Below, piece after piece: positions 26,401 through 35,465 of a stretch of DNA of 64,000 bases. The stretch comes from Psettodes erumei. Its lineage: Eukaryota > Chordata > Actinopteri > Pleuronectiformes > Psettodidae. The notes under the pieces are model-generated. The model was not told where the DNA came from, made no database searches, and saw only the letters and a program-made list of their open reading frames with translations. The stretch lies in the NCBI GenBank assembly GCA_016785225.1, contig JAFBJZ010000616.1:372001-436000 (forward strand), in the 5' to 3' direction. The first letter of the stretch is position 1. Every line of letters begins with the position of its first letter. The translations under genes and the position numbers were made by a program.

Positions 26401-27153
26401 CAAATTATTGCTTTGGTACGATACAGAAGCCTGTATCAGCATGAATAGAGTGAAAACAACATCTACATCCCCTTGATGTAATATAAGGATGTACTGTACT
26501 CTTTTTTTTGCACGGTTGGCTACTGAGGCTAACTTTAATGTTTTACTCACTGAGTCATACAAACTTTATCTGGTCTGAAAGCAATGCCCATGTCTTTACC
26601 CTGGTAGGTAAAAATACTGTGAATGATAATATGCAGCATTTTTTTGGTATTTTCCTAGTTATCTGACAGCTCACAGTCAAATTCAACTGGCGACCCACTG
26701 AAGGACAGTGTGTCTTTAAAAGTTTGGGATTGTAATCTGGTGCCTTTTCAAGTAATTAAAATGAATTTAACGCGACACGGTAGAAACCGCGTTAATGAGA
26801 GTAAAACTTGCTTATTAATCATATCGCCCACACTATCTATTGGACATGAATGCATTCGTAACAATTTGCATATTGTCTGATGCGGGACACTGGAGTCTGC
26901 ATCAGAGGGTAAATAGGCCATAAACCATATTGAGCTCTTGTTATAGACTCATTTAGAAGTGTCCATATGTGCTAATTGGGTCATCTTGACCCTGGTGAGG
27001 ACAGAAGAGTGCAGAGTGGTGAGTGGTAAAGTGCGGCTCCCATTCTCTACTTCATGGTTGCCCTGCAGTCGTGCAGTGAAGCGGGAGGTGGGCAGGCCCA
27101 CACAAAGCTGTGTGATGTAAGATCTGCACAAGCTGGGAACTTTCTGAGGCAAT

Positions 27154-27173
27154 ACACACACACACACACACAC
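27154..27173. repeat. Short (CA)n microsatellite
   Basis: Ten CA units in intergenic DNA. Confidence 0.9.
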
Positions 27174-28563
27174 TACACCCATCTATATGTATGGGCGCAG
27201 ACAGTATGACACCTACAACCTCTGATATTCCTTTTGTAGCTTGTAGACAAGGATCTGCCTGAGGAACCTCTGCTTTGAAATGGTGAGATTAAGACGACAG
27301 GTTGAGGTGTTACTGTGTGTCTTCATATCGCCTTTTTGTCGGCTACATACATATGTATGAGAAACATGGAGCTCACAACATTCAGGGGTGGAAAAATATC
27401 CCAAAATGTCCTGAGGTGGAAATAGTGCTTTGCTAATATTTTGTTCAAAACAAGGGCACAAAAAAGTACAAGTTTTTAAAAGTGAACAATGATGCAATTG
27501 AAAAAAAGAGGCTGGAAGGACACTGTTGTTTTCTGTGTTCACCTCTGGTGATTTTACAGGGGGCCGTTTTCCAATTCTGTGTTTATTGAGAGACTACAGT
27601 ACTGTTCTGTATAATAAGTGTCAAAATGTACTGAGATGGTAATACAATAGAGGACTCTGGGGATGGGCGGAAAACACAATATAATTACATTATACTGCAA
27701 GATGAACTTGTCACTTTGTCATAACTTTTTAACATCTCTGGATATATGATATCATCATTATGGGCATTTTTGCAAAAAAAGTGAATATATTATGACAATA
27801 TTGAAGTTTTATACAAATTTTGCATCCATGAAATGATGTATTATCACCAGAATCTGCAGTTGCCGTTAGTGCATGTGTTTTTCAACCATTGTTTTCAGTA
27901 TGCAACTTTGATTTTTGGCTTCACTCTCACCACTCTCATTGCATCAAGCTCTAAAGTGCAATGTACACTACCTGCTTAGCACCAAATAGACAGACACAGC
28001 CAGCATGTAGTTGGTGAACACACTGAAGCGTTTCAGAGATAAAGAGATATCTTTCCCTCAGGTGCTGGTGGAGACAAAATCAGAGCAAAAAGGAAAATGA
28101 ATATTAGATTTATGGTGGTGAGGTGGATGGACATATGAGGCTTATTGAGGGATAATGCTGCTCTGTAACTGCTCGATGTGGAAATAAGGCACTGTTTGTT
28201 TGCTGCATGAACTTTAACTATCGTGTTCACAGTATATTTCCACTGCCCCAAACAGGCTGCTAACTTATTTTATAGAAGACTGTATTATTATCACAATATA
28301 TCAATGTCACAATAGAGTATTTTATGCATAACACCTCTTGTACAGTAAACTAGCTGCTCAATAACATGAACAAGAGCTGCTCTAACCACTTATTCTCACG
28401 ATTATAATTAGTGTAAGTGTGTAAATGTGACTGTGCATATGGATGTGTGTATCCTTGCCCTCCTCTGACAGTATATGTGTGTGATTTATATATATAATTA
28501 AATATATACATATATATATATTAAGGTTAAGTCCCTCCAGCTGTGTTTCATCTACCACAACAG

Positions 28564-28612
28564 TCTTTCCCAGCAGGAGGGACTGGACTGTTGATCCTCC
28601 TGCTGGGATAGA
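28564..28612. repeat. Hairpin-forming inverted repeat (17-nt arms, 15-nt loop)
   Basis: The arms 28564-28580 and 28596-28612 are reverse complements with one mismatch; the inner 12 bases (CCCAGCAGGAGG / CCTCCTGCTGGG) are perfect. The loop is 28581-28595. It could be a structured RNA, a short fold-back element or chance. The stem is shorter than a typical microRNA precursor. Confidence 0.6.
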
Positions 28613-29216
28613 TGAATCCCCTTCATCTTCCTCTGCTGTTATTCTCAGAAGTTCTTTTCTTCAACACATTGTTTTCAAAGCCCCAGTTATTTTCTTTGAA
28701 AATAAATGCCGAGCTTTCCTCAGTTGCTGTGGACAAAGAGCTGCATCACATGCTATTTTTGATTGAGAGAGATTTTGATTGCTTATCTTGTTTTTATAAT
28801 TTTGTGTGAATGTTTTTTTTAAATCCCATTCATCTAAAGATTGTAGTTAGATTGATTTATACTGAAGCAAAATGTCAATGTCAAATGCATTGAACATATT
28901 TTTGACAGTGCCCTGCTTAAGTCGCATTAAAAGCTATTGTATGGACACAAGAGGAAGACATACTTTCCTATACAGAGCTAATATACTAATATCTGGCTTA
29001 GCAGAGTGAAGTTTTGCTCAACTGTTGAGCTGTAATCGCTATCTGAGTTGGAATGACAGTAGGGACAAAGAGGGGATGAATTGGTGGGGGAGAGGTAGAA
29101 ACATACAGAATAGTGAAAATGTTGTACAAAGGCTCTGTCTCCTTGATTCAGAGTGCCGTCTACTCCCTCGTCTGTGCATGTTAGAAACCCCACCTCCCCC
29201 AGTGCCTCTCTCCTCC

Positions 29217-29437
29217 CCTCCCCTCCTCTCTCTCAGTCTCCGGCCGAGGAATCCCAGGCAGCGTTTAATTGCAGAGTGGCAAAGGCTTTAGTTGGGCTAA
29301 TGAGCGCAGCACCGGGGCTGGGACTCTTTCACACACTCTGAGAGAGACAGAAACCCATCTGGAGTCCTTTACCGGAGGAGCCTCACAAGCGGCTGGTATT
29401 TCAGGTGGAGGAGACAGAAGGAATTCACAAATTCAGG
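29217..29437 (+). promoter_or_regulatory. Candidate 5' UTR exon and promoter zone of the PRR16/INSYN1-like gene
   Basis: This stretch is GC-richer than its surroundings, has a CT-rich start, CpGs near 29240-29310, and a CAG/GTACTG-type donor near 29437. It lies 0.6 kb upstream of the first ATG. The donor is not strong, and the coding exon could instead extend continuously upstream. No TATA box was found. Confidence 0.3.
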
Positions 29438-29454
29438 TACTGTCGCCTATGTGA

Positions 29455-29552
29455 GAGAATATACCAGAGGCAAGAGGGAGACGGAGTAAGAGGTGGAGAA
29501 AGAGAGGAGGGTGGGAGAGGGGAGGGGAGGAAACGGGAAATACACAGCTAGG

Positions 29553-29588
<36 letters not shown>

Positions 29589-29900
29589 TTGGAAGCCTGC
29601 AGCAGCAAATGAGATAGAACAACGAGGCGGGAGAGGTAGAGAGACAGAGAGAGGGAGGGAGAGGGGCCCCGTGTAGGAGAGAGGGCTACAGGGTGAGGAA
29701 GAAGGAGTAAGAAAAAGTTAGGAGAAGTAGGAGAAAGGCTGTCCTGCGAAGGAAAAGAACGGGTGCAGAGATTACAAACTGCAGGACAGAAGAAGAAGGG
29801 AAACAACAGACAGGAAGGAAGGGGAGGGAGAGGTCTTGGGTAGAGAGGAGAGAAAAAAGGGCTGAAGAAAAGTTTTCTTGTGGGAAGACGCAGATGAGGA
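29455..29900 (+). repeat. Long polypurine (GA-rich) tract
   Basis: About 450 bases are overwhelmingly A and G on the plus strand, including a pure (GA)n run at 29552-29578. The minus strand is therefore open as a proline/serine/leucine-rich artefact frame. It sits directly upstream of the PRR16/INSYN1-like start codon, probably in its 5' UTR or proximal promoter. Mirror-symmetric purine tracts of this kind can form triplex DNA. Confidence 0.85.
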
Positions 29901-30001
29901 AAACAGAGCGAGTGAATGACTGGGCTGGGGAGAGCAGGGAGGGGAAGAAGCCAGTTGTTTTCTAAGGCGTTTTCCACACAAGCCTCTGGACTGCTTTGGA
30001 C

Positions 30002-31009
30002 ATGTACACAGAAGGCGCACAAACAACGGGACACCACCGATTTCTCCAGCATAAAAGCACCCCCACCCCCTGTCCCTGCCAGAACTGCGTCCACTATGAG
30101 CAGCTGCCGGGCCATCACGGTGGGCTGGCATACCAAACAGCATCAGCCAGACAGACGGACCACCCATCTCTGGACTTCAGGAGAGACATCCACTCTCCTC
30201 GGGTTAAAGATGTAGGAGGCAGAGCGTTCCTAGTGGAGCGGGTTGAGCGGAGCGGTCATCGCAGCCCACAGAGGAGGCCTGTGTTTGCGGGGCCCGGCCC
30301 TTACAGCCATTCAGACGACTTGGGCCAAGTCTGCCCCTGGGAGTTCAACCTTGCCCATTGGAGCTACCCACTGGAGTCTGGGGTGAGACACTACTCGTCT
30401 GTCAGTGGACAATGTGGCTGTGTGATGCGCAATGACACCAGGGCACACCCCCTTACGATGGGGACACCACACCCTCTCCCTCACCTTCAACTCAAAGGTC
30501 AAGGGGACAGACACAGGAGGACTGTCAGGTACGTCTCTGTGGATGAGGAGGAGGAAGGCTGTGAATGCGTCTCTGAGAACTATCATGTGGAGCCACATGG
30601 CCCACATTTGGGTCATTTGCCCATGCCAAATGGCCACTGTGGGCCAAGGTCAGAGCTTATCGAGGGAGGGGAGGAAAGAGATAGCCATCAGGACCGGGGC
30701 AAACAGAAGGGAGGATCAGAGGAAGGTTATAATGGACGCGATGGCTCTCACAGAGCTTTCTTCCCCACCGAAGTCCCACAAAAACACTTGGACCAAAGCA
30801 GACGGAAGGCATCCTCCATCCCTTCCTCTGGCATCACCAGTCCAGAGACCTTGAAATCAATGACCAATGGTGGCCACCAGCGCCAGGGTTCGGAGGTAGC
30901 AAAGCAGAAGAGGAGGCAGGATTCAGTGAGGGATCAGATCCGACAAGTGGTGACAGATCTGGAAGATGTGTTGGGGGGTTTGAAGCAAGTTCACGTGGAG
31001 ATGAAAGAG
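30002..31009 (+). CDS. PRR16/INSYN1-like gene, coding exon 1 (long N-terminal region and first half of the helix)
   Basis: This exon encodes 336 residues. Features seen: a Cys/His cluster CPCQNC near residue 26, an acidic run DEEEEGCECVSEN, several His-rich and Gly-rich stretches, a basic segment KQKRR before the helix, and the helix up to MKE at the donor. Composition suggests disorder up to about residue 295. The same strand stays open 20 codons past the donor, so the exon end rests on frame match with exon 2 and conservation of the KE-VV junction. Confidence 0.8.
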
Positions 31010-32670
31010 GTAGGAGGCTCTACTATTATAGAGTTTATTCTTTCCTTTTTAAATGTTACATGTAAATAGGATGTATAAACACAAAGGTCTGTGTCAGCTG
31101 CAGATGTCTCAACCTTTTACTGCGACATTTAAAACAATTAACACAGAGCTCAGATGCTGATCCAAGTGTGGATCAGTTTGACACGGATCATGCATCTGTG
31201 TGAGCACAAGAGCATATCAGCATGTACTGTATGTGTATGCATGTCGGCTGTATTGTTTGTGACTTGCTCATCATCTCTTCCTGTAGCCATGATTGAGAAC
31301 GATTTGCACTGACCTTTTGCAATGCGCTGCCGAAATTGGCAGTGTTCCGGCCAGAGCATTAAAAAGCCTGGCTTGAGACTGTTTCTAAATTATGCCTTGC
31401 TCTTACAGTATCCATTTTGCATGCAGCTGTAAAATAGCACTGGTTCACAGCTGAGCGCAAGGCCTGGCATTGCACTGAAGCAACATTACAAATAATAAGA
31501 AAAAAATCCCCATGATTGTGAATTTAGACAGCTGGAAACAAAGGAGGTCTAAAAAGAGCTTTGTTAGAGCCTTATTATGGCTTCAGTTTTGGCACAGTCA
31601 GCTTGTGGCTGTAAATACCGGTTAGCAGCAGTGGAATAAGAACTGAAAAAAAGGTCCATTACAAGTAAAATCCTGCAATAAAATCACACTTAAGTACAAG
31701 AGCAGAGGTATTATGAACTTGTACATTACAAGTATCAATAGTAAAAGTGATTGCACATTGAAATTGGCCTGTGTTACAGTCATATTATCATACATGGCAC
31801 TATGTATCAGTGTGTGAGTAGCATTTGCTGTTGTAAAGGGCTGCGTTAATCCTTTTTTAATCTTTACTCTCTGTGACACACTTACAGACATCTGAAGAGA
31901 CTAGTATGTGTTTTTAGTTAATATTTTAATCTGACTACAGCTGTTAAATCAAAGCAGTGGTGTAAAAAGAACAATATTTCCCTCTGACATGTGGTGGAGT
32001 ATAAAGCGCCACGAAATGGAAAAATAAGTACTTCAAGTACTTAACTTCAAAACTGCACTTCAGTAAATGTATTCTCCATCACTGCAGTATTGGACAAGTA
32101 TTGACCCTCTTTATTATCATTCAGGTGGTTGAGCAGATCGATCGTCTCACAGCCAATATCGACCTCAGTGAGGAGGTGCCCTGCAGCAAACAAGGGTGGT
32201 CCAACAATATTCACAGCTCAGCTCATTCGGGTGACCTCAGGGTTGCCCTCCCGCCAAATCACAATGCTGCTCTGGTCCAGGCTTCACAGCGCCTTGACGA
32301 GGACTGCATCATCTTAAGGACTAACTCTCCCTCCCCTGTGCACATGGCCTCTGTCGTTAAAACCAGCCGCTTCATCCCGCCGAGCCTCAGTAAAGACGTT
32401 AGCCACGAAAGGCCAGGTGTAAACGGCCATCCGCCTCACCTGTACCCCCACAGGGACAGCAACCACATTGGCCAAACTCATCCAGAGCCCCACCCACAAA
32501 ACCTGGACCCTAAGGTCATCATTCGGAACAGCACCTCCAGTTCAAGAACTCAAAAGCCCCCAGTGTACCCTCAGAACGGGCGGTGCGGCAAGGGTCCCTA
32601 CCCACCTCCCAAGCCTGTGAGGACCCCTGCCTACCAAGGGAGAGGACGCCAGAGCACCAGCATGGTGTGA
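30002..32670 (+). CDS. PRR16 (Largen)/INSYN1-family protein, two coding exons, 517 aa
   Basis: Exons are 30002-31009 and 32125-32670 (GAG/GTAGGA donor, TCATTCAG acceptor, phase 0). The ATG at 30002 is the first in an open frame and has G at -3. The diagnostic part is a helical segment split by the intron: VRDQIRQVVTDLEDVLG...LKQ (about 309-328), MKE, then VVEQIDRLTANIDL (337-350). As I recall them, human PRR16 has VKEQIKIIVEDLELVLGDLK and KEVVDQIDTLTSDL, and INSYN1 has a similar block. The tail is proline-rich (PYPPPKPVRTPAYQ) and ends STSMV, like the STTTTV end of PRR16, a possible class I PDZ ligand. The roughly 308-residue N-terminal region has no match I know; the two human relatives start just before the helix. 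PRR16 promotes mRNA translation and cell size; INSYN1 acts at inhibitory synapses. The role here is unknown. Linkage to a LOX-type gene matches both human relatives. Confidence 0.85.
31615..32095 (+). repeat. Dispersed repeat (AAGTA-rich family) filling the end of the PRR16/INSYN1-like intron
   Basis: Ordered words include CAGCAGTGGAATAAG, AGTAAAATCCTGCAATAAAA, GAGTAGCATTTGCTGTTGTA, CAGTGGTGTAAAAAGAACAA, TATTTCCCTCTGACATGTGG and a tail of ACTTCAGTAAATGTATT. They parallel the copy at 14290-14660. The copy ends about 30 bases before the exon 2 acceptor. Confidence 0.65.
32125..32670 (+). CDS. PRR16/INSYN1-like gene, coding exon 2 (rest of helix, proline-rich tail, stop)
   Basis: This exon encodes 181 residues and a TGA. 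It begins with VVEQIDRL and ends with the PDZ-ligand-like STSMV. Between are segments rich in Pro, His and Ser, including KTSRFIPPSL and PPKPVRTPAYQ. The transcript may continue past the stop to a strong donor at 32778 (ATG/GTAAGT). Confidence 0.82.
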   Translation: MVEQIDRLTANIDLSEEVPCSKQGWSNNIHSSAHSGDLRVALPPNHNAALVQASQRLDEDCIILRTNSPSPVHMASVVKTSRFIPPSLSKDVSHERPGVNGHPPHLYPHRDSNHIGQTHPEPHPQNLDPKVIIRNSTSSSRTQKPPVYPQNGRCGKGPYPPPKPVRTPAYQGRGRQSTSMV

Positions 32671-34235
32671 AGGAGGGGGTGGAGGGTGGTCTGCCCCGGT
32701 GCCACGGGGGCCTGAAACATGAGACCCTGCTGCAGCGAGTGGCAGTGAAAAGGGACCAGGCAGGGGAACAACTCATGGTAAGTTCATGTAAAACAGGACT
32801 GTTTTTTTCTTCTTTTTTTTCCTCGCTCCACTTTTACAGTGTTGATGTTTCCGTCTGTGCTTGCAGTTGATGACGTTTGCTGTGTTTACCGGCAGCGTAG
32901 TTTTCAAAGTCAGTAAATGACTTGCAGTGTTCCTCCCTGTTACAAAGAAGGATTTATGTGTGTGTTTGATGTATGAGCGTGCGTGTGTGTGTGTGGTGTC
33001 TGTGTGTGGGCGGCTGCGGAGGGGGGCGTAATGTGTCTGCTTTTGTTGATGTCACATGATTTCCCAGTCTTCACTACACTGCAAAATGTGTCTGTCTTGG
33101 CAAGTGAGATGAGACATCGGTGTTTCAGTGAAACATGTGGTCAGAATCAGCCAGCTGGGTGAGATCATTTTGCTCGCTGAAGTGAAACTGTACTTTTGAG
33201 GAACTAGTTGTTAAATACTTTAAAGCACAACTTTCAAAATACGGTGTGTATTATTTGAGCAACTTAAAAATTTTGTTATTCCGATATTTTTTCTGAAGGA
33301 AGAAAGGAAGATATAGTCTTGAAACAGACTTTTTTTGCAGTGTGACTTAGTCATGACTTCGAAGGAACTTAATAGTTGGCAGGATCTTAGTGGTTTTTGG
33401 CATAGGAAGACCCCACAGCCACTTGACCCCAATCATGTGATACAAAAGAGGAGTCATATTTACAGGATGATCATAGCTCTGACTCAGAATTGGCATAATT
33501 GTGTTGTTGGGGGTAGGGGGGCTTGACAAGGAGTTAAACCCTTTCTTCTTGTGCCACAGTCAGATGTGTCATTACTGACTGTGAACTAGAAGCAGACTTA
33601 ATAACAAGATAACATCTTCTGAAAAAGTCCCTCTCACAGAAGGGGGGTAGGAGGGAATTAAACAACAGATGTATATTGTTTAATATTCTCTTTTAAAAAA
33701 CAGTGCACCTTTGCAGATGCTGCAGAGGTGTGTGTCCCTGTGCTTCCCTCTTGTGCAGAGTATGCGTAACTGCAATCTATTTTTCTGGGCCTCTCCGAGC
33801 TGGGCAAGTACAGTCTGGTTTTAATCATAAAATCCGCCTGGCCACATGCCAGGACGGAGCGAAGCAAACTTTTGGTATATTTTGTGACGTCCATATAAAC
33901 AGGAGGACCGCTGCACAACAAAGCCGCTCTCCACCACATTATGGCGCGAGAAAGATGTGCTCACATCAAGGCCACAGTCCAGGTCCAGGCTGGACGACAT
34001 AGAGAAGCGGGTCGAAAGAAGTGCCTGGGCTGGAGATTTCATTTGTGCAGTGCGATAAGACTTTCAATAGCTCTAGGCGAACATAGCGGTCGATGCAACA
34101 GTGTCCCCTTCCTCACTTTCAAAGTCTTTTAAAGCACAGATGCTGTTGATATTTGAAAAGCCTGAATCATCTGAATTAGTCACCCAGAGCAGGTTCAGTG
34201 TTAATAAGGCTTGCACAACAGATTTTGTGCAAAGC

Positions 34236-34278
<43 letters not shown>
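34236..34278. repeat. (CA)n microsatellite
   Basis: About 20 uninterrupted CA units. Confidence 0.96.
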
Positions 34279-34283
<5 letters not shown>

Positions 34284-34807
34284 TTTCTTTACTTGTGAGG
34301 ACTCTCACTAACGCAGTGTATCCCCTAACACCAAAAGTGAGTCTTACTGCAAACAGGCCTTTTGTTTAATGACTGTTTTGTAAAGAACTCCCATCAGCTT
34401 CACAGAAGGGAGGTAAAATGCATCAATAAAGGATCTTCGCAAAGAGTACAAGACACATGCACACACACAAACAACACAAATAATACATTCCAGCATTCTC
34501 CTCCCTTTCCGCTTCCTGCCCATTTTCAAAAATCCCTCCTCGCTGTGAGAAAAATCAAACCCCTCTGGGCTAGCAACCTACAACCCCCACCTCTGTTAAC
34601 CTGGCCATCATCAGAAGCATAATTTGCTTGCGAGGACTACCATAAATTCTTATATTTGTCCTCAAACGTCCTCACTCTCAAGGTCTAAAACTGATGTTGG
34701 TCTTCACAAAGACAAACTAACATAGGCAAACTTTACCTATGCCATAATTTTAATAAAATCTAATTTACAGTATTCCTCTACAAGTGAGGCAACATGACTC
34801 AAAGACT

Positions 34808-34835
34808 CACACACACACACACACACACACACACA
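34808..34835. repeat. (CA)n microsatellite
   Basis: About 14 CA units, 200 bases before the candidate terminal exon acceptor. Confidence 0.95.
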
Positions 34836-35037
34836 ACACTGCACACACATCACCTCACCTTCAGTATAGTACAGATTCAGACTGTTTCCACCATAACATT
34901 ACAAGAAAGGCCTTGAGAAGAAGCACTAATTGTATCTAGGATTTGATTAGGGAGAAGTAATGAGACTGGGGTCATGGAAATGCTGTGTTCTCAAAATATT
35001 TTTTTCCCCCTTTTCCTTTTTGTTATTTTTCCAACAG

Positions 35038-35465
35038 GAGCTGATGCCACTGAGACAAGCTGTCAGCCGATGGAAACCGAGCACGGCCTGAAGGTGGGGA
35101 TATTTCCAAAGGGAAAACTCCCCCCCAAGAGTGGACCGGTGACTGTACGTCTTGCAAGCACAGCAGCAAGGAGGAGTGGCATTCAAAACCTCTCTTAAGA
35201 TTTTACTGTTACTGGAAATGTAGTGGCAAGTGACAAAGAAGAAAGATAAACTGTGAACTGTTAAACCACCCATAGAAACATTAAGGTATCTTTTTGTGCC
35301 AGTATTTATTTATTTTTACTACTTTTTTTTATTCCAAAAACATCTGTTATCAGGCAGCTTACACCAGTCTGGATGCTATGTATCCTACTGTATGATTTAT
35401 AAAGATTTATATCATCTAAACTATTCTACAGGTATTTTGCAAATAAAAGGATTTTTCTCTCTGCT
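35038..35465 (+). other. Probable alternative or 3' UTR terminal exon of the PRR16/INSYN1-like gene
   Basis: A textbook acceptor (a T/C-rich tract of over 30 bases ending CCAACAG at 35031-35037) faces the donor at 32778 on the same strand. If spliced, the other open frame of the upstream exon (ending GEQLM) continues in phase into ELMPLRQAVSRWKPSTA and a TGA at 35089-35091. In the main frame the exon would be 3' UTR. AATAAA lies at 35442-35447, with another near 35649. Confidence 0.45.
35442..35447 (+). terminator. Polyadenylation signal AATAAA
   Basis: A canonical hexamer about 350 bases past the stop of the candidate terminal exon, in AT-rich DNA, consistent with the 3' end of the PRR16/INSYN1-like transcript. 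Used only if that exon is real. Confidence 0.45.

Larger units (their letters stand above)
18130..29200. other. Gene-poor intergenic interval upstream of the PRR16/INSYN1-like gene
   Basis: No open frame shows a recognisable domain. A GC-richer block at about 19200-19450 is open in overlapping plus-strand frames but has no clear splice sites or family match. Repeats occur near 18540, 20830, 23270 and 27154, and a perfect hairpin lies at 28564-28612. The rest is AT-rich DNA in which I see nothing definite. Confidence 0.6.
32671..35037. other. Non-coding stretch between the PRR16/INSYN1-like stop and its candidate terminal exon
   Basis: It begins with probable 3' UTR (32671-32777), then intronic or intergenic DNA with a TG-rich patch near 32955-33000 and two CA microsatellites (34236-34278, 34808-34835). 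No open frame with a recognisable domain is present. Confidence 0.65.

Noticed and set aside
29996..30001. TTG at 29996 as start of the PRR16/INSYN1-like protein
   Set aside because: A non-ATG start two codons before an in-frame ATG is unnecessary in a vertebrate gene; 30002 was chosen.
30094..30098. ATG just inside PRR16/INSYN1-like exon 1 (TATGAGCAGC) as a start
   Set aside because: It is out of frame with the helix-coding frame; the in-frame ATG at 30002 is upstream.
29447..30136. 229-codon minus-strand open frame rich in Pro, Ser and Leu
   Set aside because: It is the complement of the polypurine tract. The composition is low complexity, there is no domain, and the real coding exon overlaps on the plus strand.
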